From: Clostridia bacterium
GTDB taxonomy: Bacteria > Bacillota > Clostridia > Oscillospirales > Acutalibacteraceae
DNA: 64,000 nucleotides
NCBI GenBank assembly: GCA_017440755.1
Contig: JAFSGP010000016.1
Span: 55,755-119,754, forward strand
Direction: 5' to 3'
Below are positions 7,826 to 15,515 of this stretch, piece after piece (the stretch's first letter is position 1; every line of letters begins with the position of its first letter). Both the position numbers and the translations under genes were made by a program. Below the pieces are notes generated by a model. That model saw nothing but the letters and a program-made list of their open reading frames with translations. It was not told the origin of the DNA and did not search any database.

Positions 7826-10825
7826 ATGCTGCAACTGAAAAACATCACCAAAATATACGGAAGCGGGAGCACGGCGGTCACCGCCCTCAACGGGGTGAGC
7901 CTCACCTTCCGCCACAGCGAGTTTGTGTCCATTCTGGGACAAAGCGGCTGCGGTAAAACCACCCTGCTCAACTTAGTGGGCGGTCTGGACCGCTATACCG
8001 ACGGTGACCTCGTCATCAACGGCAAGTCCACCCGCACCTTTGGGGACAGGGATTGGGATACCTATCGCAACCACACCATCGGCTTTGTGTTCCAGAGCTA
8101 TAACCTTATTCCCCACCAATCGGTGCTACAGAACGTGGAGCTGGCGCTGTCCCTCTCCGGTGTATCCAAAAAGGAGCGCCGCCGTCGGGCAAAGGAAGCG
8201 CTGGAGCAGGTGGGGCTGGGGGACCAGCTGAAAAAGAAGCCGGGTGAAATGTCCGGTGGACAGATGCAGCGTGTGGCCATCGCCCGCGCGCTGGTGAACA
8301 ACCCCGACATCATTCTGGCAGACGAGCCCACCGGCGCACTGGACACCGAGACCAGCGTGCAGGTGATGGAGATTCTCAAGGAGGTATCCAAGGACCGTCT
8401 GGTGGTGATGGTCACCCACAACCCCGAGCTGGCGGAGAAATACTCCACCCGCATCATTCGTATGCTGGACGGCAAGGTGACGGGCGACAGCGCGCCGCTG
8501 TCACCCGAGGAAATTGCCACCGAGGAACAGCTGGAGCAGGCGAAAGCACCTAAGGGCAAAAAGCGGGAGAAAAAGCCCTCTCTGTCCTTTGCCACCTCCT
8601 TCGGTCTGTCGCTGAAAAATCTGTTTACCAAAAAAGGGCGCACCATCCTCACCAGTTTTGCGGGCAGCATCGGTATTATCGGCATTGCCCTCATCTACGC
8701 CGTATCCCAAGGCATGACCACCTATATCGACACGGTGCAGGAGGAGACCCTCTCCTCCTACCCCCTGACACTGGAGGCAACCCACATCGATATGGGAACC
8801 CTGCTTACCACCTTTATGGGGCAAGCACAGGCGCACGGCAGCCACGACAAGGACGCGGTGTACCAAAAGACCATGTTCTATGATTTGGTCAATGCGCTGA
8901 ACAATATGGAGGCCAACGAAAACGACCTGAAATCCTTTAAAAAGCACCTGCAAAAGGAGCTGGAAAAGGGCTCCACCCTATCCGAGGCAATTACGGGCGT
9001 GCAGTACAGCTACAACCTGAATCTGCCCGTCTACACCGAAAACGTGGACGGTACCGTCATTCTGTCGGATTCCCAGCAGCTGTTACAGGATTTGTTGCTG
9101 GAGTATTTCGGCATGGACCTGTCCTCCATGATGAATATGAGCGAATCCTACGGCTTTGGCAGCGGTATGGCCATGGGCGGCGGCGCCACCCTGTGGCAGG
9201 AGATGCTGCCCGGTAAAAACGGGGAACTCATCAACCCGCTGCTGGAAAAGCAGTACGAGCTCATCGACGGAGGTCGCTGGCCCACCGCCTATAACGAGAT
9301 TCTGTTGGTGGTGGACGAGAATAACGAAATCGACGATATGACCCTGTATGCACTGGGTCTGAAATCCAAAGAGGATATCGACGCCCTCGCCAACGCCGCC
9401 ATCGATAAAAGTGAGGTGGAGGTTAAGCAAGAAAGCTGGAGCTACGAGGAAATTCGCGGGATGGAATTCCGCACCGTGTATCCCGCCGCCTGCTACACCC
9501 TCGACCCCGTCAGCGGTCTGTATACCGACCTGCGGGATAGCCAGACGGGGCTGAAATACCTCTACGACAACGGCATTCCGCTGAAAGTAACGGGTATCAT
9601 TCGTCCCAAGGAGGACGCGGTGGCGGGCATGCTCACGGGTAGCATCGCCTACACCTCCGCCCTCACCGCGCATATTATCGAGAATGCCGCCGACTCCGCC
9701 GCGGTAGAGGCACAGATGGCGGATACCGCCACCGACATTTTCACGGGTCTGCCCTTCAAGGATACCACGGGCAGCCTGACAGATGCCGAAAAGGAGCAAG
9801 AGTTCCGCGCCTACATTGAGGCGCTCAGCGAGCAGGGAAAGGCGGACGCTTACGTTAAAGTGATGTCCATTCCCTCCGCCGAACAGCTGGATAGCATGGT
9901 AGCGCAGGCGCTGAGCGGCATGACGCGGGAAACCATGGAGGATACCCTCCGTCAGGCGCTGGCCGCCCAGATGGGTATGGGTGAAAAGGAGATAGGCGAC
10001 TATCTCGCCTCCATGAACGAGGAGGACATCACCGAGCTGTTCACCAAAATGGCGGAGGAGCGCTCCAAGATGCAGTATGCCGCCGGCGTGCAGGCGCAGA
10101 TGGCGCCTCTGCCTGCGGCACAAAAGGTGATGGCGCTCACCGCCGCCATGGACACCTTCTCCGCCGAGCAGTTCGCCACCTACTACGACGAGGTGCTGGA
10201 ATTCTCCGAAACCTCCTACGAGGATAACCTCATCGCGCTGGGACGGTTGGACCTGGATAACCCCTCTGCCATCAACATCTATGCTTCCTCCTTCGAGAAT
10301 AAGGATATTATCGAAGAGGCTATCGCCGACTACAACGAGGATAAGGACGAACTATCCCGCATCGTATACACCGATTATGTGGGACTGATGATGTCCTCCA
10401 TCACCACCATTATCAACGCCATCACCTATGTGCTTATCGCCTTTGTGGCGATTTCGCTGGTGGTATCCTCCATCATGATCGGGGTCATCACCCTCATCTC
10501 GGTGCAGGAGCGCACCAAAGAAATCGGCATTCTCCGTGCCATCGGCGCCTCCAAGCGCAACGTGTCGCGTATGTTTAATGCGGAGACGATGATAATCGGC
10601 TTCGCCTCCGGTGCACTGGGTGTGGGCATTACCTATCTGCTGTGTATCCCCATCAACCTGATTCTGCACCACCTCACCGGTATCAACAACCTGAGCGCCA
10701 TCCTGCCCCTCCCCGTAGCGGCGGTGTTGGTGATTATCAGCATGCTTCTCACCCTTATATCCGGCATTATCCCCTCCCGCTCCGCCGCTAAGAAAGACCC
10801 CGTGGTGGCATTGCGGACCGAGTAA
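7826..10825 (+). CDS. MacB/FtsX-type ABC transporter, fused ATPase and permease
   Basis: 999 residues. The N-terminal 225 residues are an ABC ATPase: Walker A GQSGCGKTT (38-46), signature SGGQMQ (143-148), Walker B DIILADEPTGALD (161-173). A membrane segment follows near residue 280 (GRTILTSFAGSIGIIGIALIY), then a very large extracytoplasmic region of about 550 residues, and three C-terminal helices with the FtsX pattern (VQERTKEIGILRAIGASKRNVSRMF). This type VII ABC plan works as a mechanotransmitter for lipoproteins or for export of peptides and antibiotics. The start ATG is preceded by GAAAGGA; an upstream ATG at 7784 has none. No partner membrane-fusion gene is adjacent. Confidence 0.85.
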   Translation: MLQLKNITKIYGSGSTAVTALNGVSLTFRHSEFVSILGQSGCGKTTLLNLVGGLDRYTDGDLVINGKSTRTFGDRDWDTYRNHTIGFVFQSYNLIPHQSVLQNVELALSLSGVSKKERRRRAKEALEQVGLGDQLKKKPGEMSGGQMQRVAIARALVNNPDIILADEPTGALDTETSVQVMEILKEVSKDRLVVMVTHNPELAEKYSTRIIRMLDGKVTGDSAPLSPEEIATEEQLEQAKAPKGKKREKKPSLSFATSFGLSLKNLFTKKGRTILTSFAGSIGIIGIALIYAVSQGMTTYIDTVQEETLSSYPLTLEATHIDMGTLLTTFMGQAQAHGSHDKDAVYQKTMFYDLVNALNNMEANENDLKSFKKHLQKELEKGSTLSEAITGVQYSYNLNLPVYTENVDGTVILSDSQQLLQDLLLEYFGMDLSSMMNMSESYGFGSGMAMGGGATLWQEMLPGKNGELINPLLEKQYELIDGGRWPTAYNEILLVVDENNEIDDMTLYALGLKSKEDIDALANAAIDKSEVEVKQESWSYEEIRGMEFRTVYPAACYTLDPVSGLYTDLRDSQTGLKYLYDNGIPLKVTGIIRPKEDAVAGMLTGSIAYTSALTAHIIENAADSAAVEAQMADTATDIFTGLPFKDTTGSLTDAEKEQEFRAYIEALSEQGKADAYVKVMSIPSAEQLDSMVAQALSGMTRETMEDTLRQALAAQMGMGEKEIGDYLASMNEEDITELFTKMAEERSKMQYAAGVQAQMAPLPAAQKVMALTAAMDTFSAEQFATYYDEVLEFSETSYEDNLIALGRLDLDNPSAINIYASSFENKDIIEEAIADYNEDKDELSRIVYTDYVGLMMSSITTIINAITYVLIAFVAISLVVSSIMIGVITLISVQERTKEIGILRAIGASKRNVSRMFNAETMIIGFASGALGVGITYLLCIPINLILHHLTGINNLSAILPLPVAAVLVIISMLLTLISGIIPSRSAAKKDPVVALRTE

Positions 10826-10832
10826 ATAACCC

Positions 10833-11110
10833 TAAGGTGACAAGAGCAATTCGAACCTGCCTCAAAGCGGGATGTTTCGGCGCTTTTCACCCAATTGGTT
10901 CTCGCAAGGCGACAGCCTTGCTTCGCCCAACTTGAGCAAAAATCTCTCGAAATCTCCTCGCTTTGAGGTCGAAGATTTTGAAAAGAGCGGATTTTTGGTC
11001 AACCAAGGCATAAAACGCAGGAAATACTGTATGTATTTCCGAGTATTTTAACGACGGGTGAACGGAAATCCGCCTTTTCAAAACAGGTTTGGATTACTCT
11101 TGCCACCTTA
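10833..11110. mobile_element. MITE-like element, 278 bp, with 27-bp terminal inverted repeats
   Basis: The left end 10833-10859 and the reverse complement of the right end 11084-11110 agree at all but about 4 of 27 positions (TAAGGTG.CAAGAG.AAT.C.AACCTG). TA is the outermost dinucleotide on both sides, which would fit a TA target duplication as made by Tc1/mariner- or IS630-type transposases. The inside has no gene, and contains several short palindromes such as GGAAATAC/GTATTTCC near 11020-11041. It sits between the ABC transporter stop and a strong terminator, so it appears to have been inserted into a 3' untranslated region. Confidence 0.6.
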
Positions 11111-11144
11111 AGTGCCCTGTGTCAGCCGACACAGGGCACTTTTT
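11111..11144 (+). terminator. Rho-independent terminator
   Basis: Perfect 13-bp stem AGTGCCCTGTGTC / GACACAGGGCACT with an AGCC loop and T tract; most likely the original terminator of the ABC transporter gene, now separated from it by the MITE-like element. Confidence 0.9.
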
Positions 11145-11206
11145 CCCTTTACTTGCCGCCTCATCTGTGGTATATTTAATGGCAAGAAATGTAAGAGGTG
11201 TTTTTT

Positions 11207-11836
11207 ATGAAAATAATACGACAGACGAGCGGAGAAACCGGATTTCCTTACGTCGCTTACCTGCCGGATACCCTGAGCGACCACCCCGCCCTGCTGATTC
11301 AGCTGCACGGTGCCGGTGAGCGGGGACACGGCGAGGAGCAACTGGAGCGGGTGCTGGTGCACGGCTTTTCTCACGTTGTAAACGACGACAATCTGGCGGA
11401 CTGCATCCTCGTGATGCCCCAGTGCCCCGCCGACTCCTTCTGGGCGGCGAAGGTGGAGAGCCTGCACGCCTTTATTGAGCGGATGGCGGACACTTTCTCC
11501 GCCGACAGGGAACGCATCTATCTTTGTGGTCTGAGCATGGGCGGCTTCGGCACCTGGTACACCGCTATGGCGTACCCCCACCTGTTCGCCGCCATCGCCC
11601 CCTGCTGTGGCGGCGGTATGGCATGGAATGCAGGGGTGCTTCAGATGCCCATCTGGGCATTCCACGGAAAAGAGGACACCACCGTCTCCCCCAACCAGAC
11701 GCTGGAGATGATCGGTGCCCTGGAGGGGAAAAACCCGCACCTGCGGTACACCCTGTACGACGGGGTGGGGCACAACTCTTGGGAAAAAGCCTTTTCCGAA
11801 GAACTGCTCCGTTGGCTCTTGGAACAGAAGAAATAA
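11207..11836 (+). CDS. Alpha/beta hydrolase, carboxylesterase/dienelactone-hydrolase type
   Basis: 209 residues. The oxyanion-hole motif HGAGERG is at 34-40, the nucleophile S110 in CGLSMGG, the acid D157 in HGKEDTTV and the histidine H189 in DGVGHNSW, a full catalytic triad. There is no signal peptide, so it acts in the cytoplasm. Similar single-domain enzymes are esterases of small acyl substrates or feruloyl-type esters. GAGGTG lies 6 bases upstream of the chosen ATG; an ATG three codons earlier is too close to it. Monocistronic, between two terminators. Confidence 0.8.
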   Translation: MKIIRQTSGETGFPYVAYLPDTLSDHPALLIQLHGAGERGHGEEQLERVLVHGFSHVVNDDNLADCILVMPQCPADSFWAAKVESLHAFIERMADTFSADRERIYLCGLSMGGFGTWYTAMAYPHLFAAIAPCCGGGMAWNAGVLQMPIWAFHGKEDTTVSPNQTLEMIGALEGKNPHLRYTLYDGVGHNSWEKAFSEELLRWLLEQKK

Positions 11837-11839
11837 GCG

Positions 11840-11872
11840 AAAAGGCTTGACCGATGCGGTCAAGCCTTTTTT
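11840..11872. terminator. Bidirectional terminator
   Basis: AAAAGGCTTGACCG / CGGTCAAGCCTTTT hairpin with A and T runs on both sides; ends the esterase gene and the convergent lipoprotein gene. Confidence 0.85.
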
Positions 11873-11893
11873 GTTCGGTTGATATGGCGGCGG

Positions 11894-13456
11894 TCATTCC
11901 GCAGGGGTGATGCCGCCAAATTGGTTCGCGCCGTCGGAAATGACAAATTCCGTGGTTTTCTCCTGCAGCATGCCGCCCTCCTCGCCGGGGACTTGCGCGC
12001 CGTTATGGGGGCGGTCCGGCTTTTCAGGCGGCGTCTCGCCATCGGGGCGCTCCCAATCCTCCGGCGGCGTCTCGCCATCGGGGCGTTCCCAATCCTCCGG
12101 CGGTGCCTCGCCATCAGGGCGTTCCCAGCCTTCCGGCGGCGTTTCCCCGTCAGTCTCCGGCGGTGTCATACCGTCGGGGCGCATACCGTGTCCGCCCATT
12201 ATGCCACCGCTTTGCCCCGCCAAGGGCGTATCCCCGCTCCACAGAGTATACGTGCCCGCTTTCAAATCAGCACTGCTGTAAATTAAAATCGTGTAGGCAT
12301 TCTGCGGTTGATACGTCATCACGGCTTCGCCCGTTTCCTTCTTCAGGGTAACCGTATCCGTCCCGCTCTGTTTCTGTGCGAAGGTAAACACCGCATAGGT
12401 CTGTCCGCCGTCCTCAATGCGGTCCAGCATATGACCGGCCGCCATAACGGTGCCGCCGTTAATGTGAATGCCCATATCCGAGTCGATGCCCGCATCAGCG
12501 CTGTCGGAGCAGGCGGCCGTCATAACGGTGCCGCCGTTGATGACCAGCCAGCCGTTGGAGTCGATGCCGTCTCCCTCCCCCGTCTCGCCGGTAACCCGAA
12601 TGTTTACGCGCCCACCGTTGACCGTGGTGACAGAAACGCCGTCCTCGTTGGTGTTGATGCCGTCATTTCCGGAGTAGATGTTAATATTCCCCCCGTTGAC
12701 CGTCAGGTGCAATTCGCTGTCCAAGCCTTCGTTTTCCGCATAGATATCCAAGATGCCGGTGTCTTTCTCACCGCCGTCTACGTTCATGGACATTTTGGAA
12801 TAAAACGCGCCGTCGTACTTGTGCAATTTCTTTGCCTCTTCCACGGCAGTTCCCTCGTCGTTCAGTGTCACGCTGTCCGGCTTATATATCTTCGCCACGT
12901 AGGAACCGTTTATGCGGTTTTGGCTTCCGTCGGCAAGAATGACATTAGCACCGGCGGCAGCGGTATCCACGTCCTTGGTCCCGTTTTCTGCATCGCCGCA
13001 CTCGTATACGTTATAGAAAATCACCGCAGGCGCCACCTCGCAGGTGATGTCCGCCCCGTCCAGCAGGAGGGTTACCACCGCCGCGGGGTTCTCTTTTGCC
13101 TCCTCACCTAAGTCCACCGCAATCTGCCCGCGGGACAGCTTGCCGGAAAGACGGTAGGTGCCCGCCTCGGTGATATGTACCACCGTATGTGCCGCGGCTG
13201 TCTGCGCATCATGGGCATCGTCTGCGGTGCCTTCGCCATAGGTGAAATCCTTATCGGCTTCGTAATACACAATATCGTTGGCAGCATACACCGCGCCTTG
13301 GGGTTCCGTGGCAATCGGCTTTCCGTCCACCGTAATCCTCTGGTCACTCAGAGTTATTTCCGTTTCTCCGGTGGGCTGTTCCTTCGGTGCTCCGTTGCAG
13401 GCGGTCAGCAAAAGCAGCAGAGCCGCTCCCGCCGCCAGTCCTTTCACGCGTTTCAT
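11894..13456 (-). CDS. Surface lipoprotein with beta-helical carbohydrate-binding-like domain and Pro-rich tail
   Basis: 520 residues. A lipoprotein signal ends in LLTAC with C20 as the lipidated Cys. Residues about 60-380 contain repeated NGG(N/T)xNI or INGGTV units (VNGGNINIYSGNDGINTN, INGGTVMTAAC), the pattern of the DUF4353 carbohydrate-binding domain found beside CotH kinases. Residues about 440-500 are tandem 11-12-residue repeats of the type ERPDGE.PPEDW, a likely wall-spanning or disordered spacer. Start supported by AAGGAGTG. It stands alone, convergent with the esterase. Domain assignment is by motif only. Confidence 0.75.
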   Translation of the reverse strand: MKRVKGLAAGAALLLLLTACNGAPKEQPTGETEITLSDQRITVDGKPIATEPQGAVYAANDIVYYEADKDFTYGEGTADDAHDAQTAAAHTVVHITEAGTYRLSGKLSRGQIAVDLGEEAKENPAAVVTLLLDGADITCEVAPAVIFYNVYECGDAENGTKDVDTAAAGANVILADGSQNRINGSYVAKIYKPDSVTLNDEGTAVEEAKKLHKYDGAFYSKMSMNVDGGEKDTGILDIYAENEGLDSELHLTVNGGNINIYSGNDGINTNEDGVSVTTVNGGRVNIRVTGETGEGDGIDSNGWLVINGGTVMTAACSDSADAGIDSDMGIHINGGTVMAAGHMLDRIEDGGQTYAVFTFAQKQSGTDTVTLKKETGEAVMTYQPQNAYTILIYSSADLKAGTYTLWSGDTPLAGQSGGIMGGHGMRPDGMTPPETDGETPPEGWERPDGEAPPEDWERPDGETPPEDWERPDGETPPEKPDRPHNGAQVPGEEGGMLQEKTTEFVISDGANQFGGITPAE

Positions 13457-13619
13457 AGCATCACTCCTTCGGACACTATTGTAGCGTTTCTTTTTGTCGC
13501 CTTAATAAATAAAATGTGAAATATTTGTAAAGTCAAAAGGCGATTCTCATGCCGCTGCTCCCAGACCGAGAATATAGCTCTCTGCTACTGTCAAGTTAGA
13601 ATATGGTTTCACAAAAACA

Positions 13620-13648
13620 TTTACTTTCGGTCGTCAATATAGTACAAT
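13620..13648 (+). promoter_or_regulatory. Probable sigma-A promoter of the AT-rich membrane protein
   Basis: TTTACT, 17-base spacer, TACAAT; the -10 is close to consensus and the coding start follows 22 bases later. Confidence 0.55.
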
Positions 13649-13669
13649 GAAACAGAAAGGGGTGTTTTT

Positions 13670-14674
13670 ATGAGTAAAAGAGTTAAAGAAATTACGGAAG
13701 AAACCTTTTCTGATGCGGTTGACTATGCCCATTTTTTAAACAAAAAATTGCATTTCAACGTCCTTTCTCAAAAAATCATTTTACCTCTTGGAAGCATTTT
13801 GCTTGCCCTTCACGCAACCATTCTCTTTTTAGGCGTTATTTATTTGTTGGTGCGTGATAATCCGGAAAAACTTGTTGCCTTTAATGCTTTCCCTTTTATT
13901 CCTGCGTGTTGGAATGGCATTTGGGGAGCCTTTAGTAATATTACAGAAAATTTGTATGTAAAAATATTTTTAGTTATTGTTTTCTTGTTTATCGTTCCTT
14001 TTGCTGTATGCAGCATCACTGCACTCATTGTTTTTTGCCTCACCAAATCGAAAAGTCCGGCAATAGAGGGCAGCACTGTAAAGAGAGCAAAAAATCTTTA
14101 TAACTACTTAGAAAAAGCCCCGCAAACGCAGTATATAGTCACCGAAGGCAAACCGGTGATGTGGCGCAGAATTTGCGGCATTGTTTCCGGAATATGCATT
14201 ATCGGCTTTGCGTTTTATTATTACGGTTCCTCTATAAATCAGAACAACAATTTTTTGGCAGCGTTTTCCGTTCTGTTTCAGTCAGATAAATCTTCTGATG
14301 ATATTCTGATATGCCTCTCTTTTGGCGTTATATTTTATTTCGCATACGTCCTTTTGCATATTGTGTTTTCCTTTATCATACAGCCTTGTTGCGACAGCTA
14401 TAAAGAATGGAAGAAATTCACAGACGAAGCAGAGCGCCATTGGCTTTCGGTTGACAAAGAAGAGTGTAAAAGACGCAAGGAAGATGCATCTTGCGAAGAA
14501 TACGACGGTTGGAAATACAGAAATCTTGAAAAAACCCAATATTACAAAGATAAAACCGAAGAATATTATGCAAAATATATGGGGCTTCCTTACGAAACGG
14601 ATGAGGATAAAGCGGAACAACTCGTAAGAGATATTGAAGATGAACTGTCCGGCGGCGGCTGGGGAAACTATTAA
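13670..14674 (+). CDS. Unrecognised four-helix membrane protein, AT-rich
   Basis: 334 residues, not recognised. Four hydrophobic stretches are clear: about 42-66 (ILPLGSILLALHATILFLGVI), 100-130 (FLVIVFLFIVPFAVCSITALI), 165-185 and 210-240. The C-terminal 90 residues are hydrophilic, rich in Lys, Glu and Tyr, and end in GGGWGNY. AAAGGGGTG precedes the ATG. The base composition is far more AT-rich than its neighbours and codon use shifts to A/T third positions, which suggests recent transfer. Flanked by a terminator on the 3' side; no partner gene. Confidence 0.75.
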   Translation: MSKRVKEITEETFSDAVDYAHFLNKKLHFNVLSQKIILPLGSILLALHATILFLGVIYLLVRDNPEKLVAFNAFPFIPACWNGIWGAFSNITENLYVKIFLVIVFLFIVPFAVCSITALIVFCLTKSKSPAIEGSTVKRAKNLYNYLEKAPQTQYIVTEGKPVMWRRICGIVSGICIIGFAFYYYGSSINQNNNFLAAFSVLFQSDKSSDDILICLSFGVIFYFAYVLLHIVFSFIIQPCCDSYKEWKKFTDEAERHWLSVDKEECKRRKEDASCEEYDGWKYRNLEKTQYYKDKTEEYYAKYMGLPYETDEDKAEQLVRDIEDELSGGGWGNY

Positions 14675-14680
14675 GATGGA

Positions 14681-14712
14681 AAAAGGCTTGACCAATCGGT
14701 CAAGCCTTTTTC
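14681..14712. terminator. Bidirectional terminator
   Basis: AAAAGGCTTGACC / GGTCAAGCCTTTTT hairpin, almost the same sequence as the terminator at 11840; shared by the membrane protein gene and the convergent spoVAC. Confidence 0.85.
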
Positions 14713-14713
14713 G

Positions 14714-15157
14714 TTAGAATAATGTTGTCACCCAATAAATAACCCCATACAGCACCGCCGCCACGGTGCCGTAGACGATGACGGGGCCCGCGATGATGAA
14801 AGCCTTCGCTCCCACACCCAGAACGTAGCCCTCCGTCTTAAACTCGATGGCGGGGGCGACCACCGAATTGGCAAAGCCGGTAATGGGCACCAAGGTGCCC
14901 GCTCCCGCGTGCTTGGCGATATTATCAAACACCTTGCAGGCGGTGAGAATCGCCGCCAACAGAATCAGCGCGGCGGATACCACGGTGCGGGCATCTTTTT
15001 CCTCCGTGCCTGCGCGGCTCAACAGTTGAAACACCACCTCACCCAGGGTGCAAATAAATCCCCCCACCGCAAAGGCCTTCAGGCAGTCCTTTGCCACCGG
15101 GGAACCGGGCGCCGCCACCTTACACATCTGCTGATATTCCTTCTTCGACACGTTCAT
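14714..15157 (-). CDS. spoVAC: Stage V sporulation protein AC, membrane channel
   Basis: 147 residues, the usual length. The family hallmark GTLVPITGFANSVVAPAIEFK..G is present, with hydrophobic segments at about 28-48, 62-80, 90-110 and 118-145. SpoVAC lies in the inner forespore membrane and, in Bacillus, acts as a mechanosensitive channel needed for dipicolinic acid uptake and release. Normally it is followed by spoVAD and spoVAE; here it is alone, and no other SpoVA gene is in the window. GGAGGGG precedes the ATG. A sigma-G-like promoter lies directly upstream. Confidence 0.92.
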   Translation of the reverse strand: MNVSKKEYQQMCKVAAPGSPVAKDCLKAFAVGGFICTLGEVVFQLLSRAGTEEKDARTVVSAALILLAAILTACKVFDNIAKHAGAGTLVPITGFANSVVAPAIEFKTEGYVLGVGAKAFIIAGPVIVYGTVAAVLYGVIYWVTTLF

Positions 15158-15186
15158 ACGCTGCCCCTCCGCCCTTGTTTTGCGGT

Positions 15187-15216
15187 TAGTTTGACCGATT
15201 TACCGCCGCATATGCA
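15187..15216 (-). promoter_or_regulatory. Sigma-G-type forespore promoter of spoVAC
   Basis: TGCATA (complement of 15211-15216), 17-base spacer, CAAACTA (complement of 15187-15193). This matches the forespore sigma-G consensus (TGMATA, CATWHTA) with one mismatch and ends 29 bases before the spoVAC start. No sigma-A promoter is visible on this strand. Confidence 0.65.
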
Positions 15217-15245
15217 AACATTTGCCCCCGATGCGGAAATTTCAG

Positions 15246-15274
15246 TTGACTAATGCGGGAAACTGTGATAAAAT
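15246..15274 (+). promoter_or_regulatory. Sigma-A promoter of the SCIFF operon
   Basis: TTGACT, 17-base spacer, TAAAAT, 35 bases upstream of the SCIFF peptide start. Confidence 0.7.
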
Positions 15275-15309
15275 ATACCCAACAATTAGATTTCCGGAGG
15301 AGAGTAACT

Positions 15310-15450
15310 ATGAAAATCCAGACCCTGAAGACCAAGAACCTGTGCGAGAGCGCCAAAAAGGGCGGTTGCGGCGAGTGCCAGACCTCCTGCCAGTCTGCTT
15401 GCAAGACCAGCTGCGGTATTGCGAATCAGCAGTGCGAGAACAAGAACTAA
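15310..15450 (+). CDS. scfA: SCIFF peptide (six cysteines in forty-five), ranthipeptide precursor
   Basis: 46 residues. The C-terminal part GGCGECQTSCQSACKTSCG and QQCENKN is the near-invariant SCIFF signature of Clostridia. Cysteines are at 20, 23, 27, 31, 35 and 42, with an additional Cys at 12 in the leader. The partner radical-SAM enzyme installs thioether bonds from these cysteines. GGAGGAG lies upstream of the ATG. The peptide is widely conserved in Clostridia and has been linked to quorum-type signalling and metabolism in some species; its job here is unknown. Confidence 0.96.
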   Translation: MKIQTLKTKNLCESAKKGGCGECQTSCQSACKTSCGIANQQCENKN

Positions 15451-15464
15451 TTTCTGAACAGACC

Positions 15465-15494
15465 AAAAATGCCGCCTATGGGCGGCATTTTTTG
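15465..15494 (+). terminator. Hairpin with T run between SCIFF peptide and maturase genes
   Basis: AAAAATGCCGCC / GGCGGCATTTTTT, TAT loop. A terminator of modest strength in mid-operon would let most transcripts end after the peptide gene and a minority read into the maturase, giving a high peptide:enzyme ratio. Confidence 0.75.
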
Positions 15495-15515
15495 TGATAC
15501 GAGGAGCGAAAAACA

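Noticed and set aside
10840..10862. tRNA-like T-arm text (GCAGGTTCGAATTGCTC on the minus strand)
   Set aside because: The stem after the loop does not pair, no D-arm or anticodon arm precedes it, and the same text is part of a terminal inverted repeat found at both ends of the element.
12000..12140. Possible CRISPR-like tandem repeat
   Set aside because: The roughly 36-base periodic repeats are in frame and encode the ERPDGE.PPEDW tail of the lipoprotein; there are no spacers.
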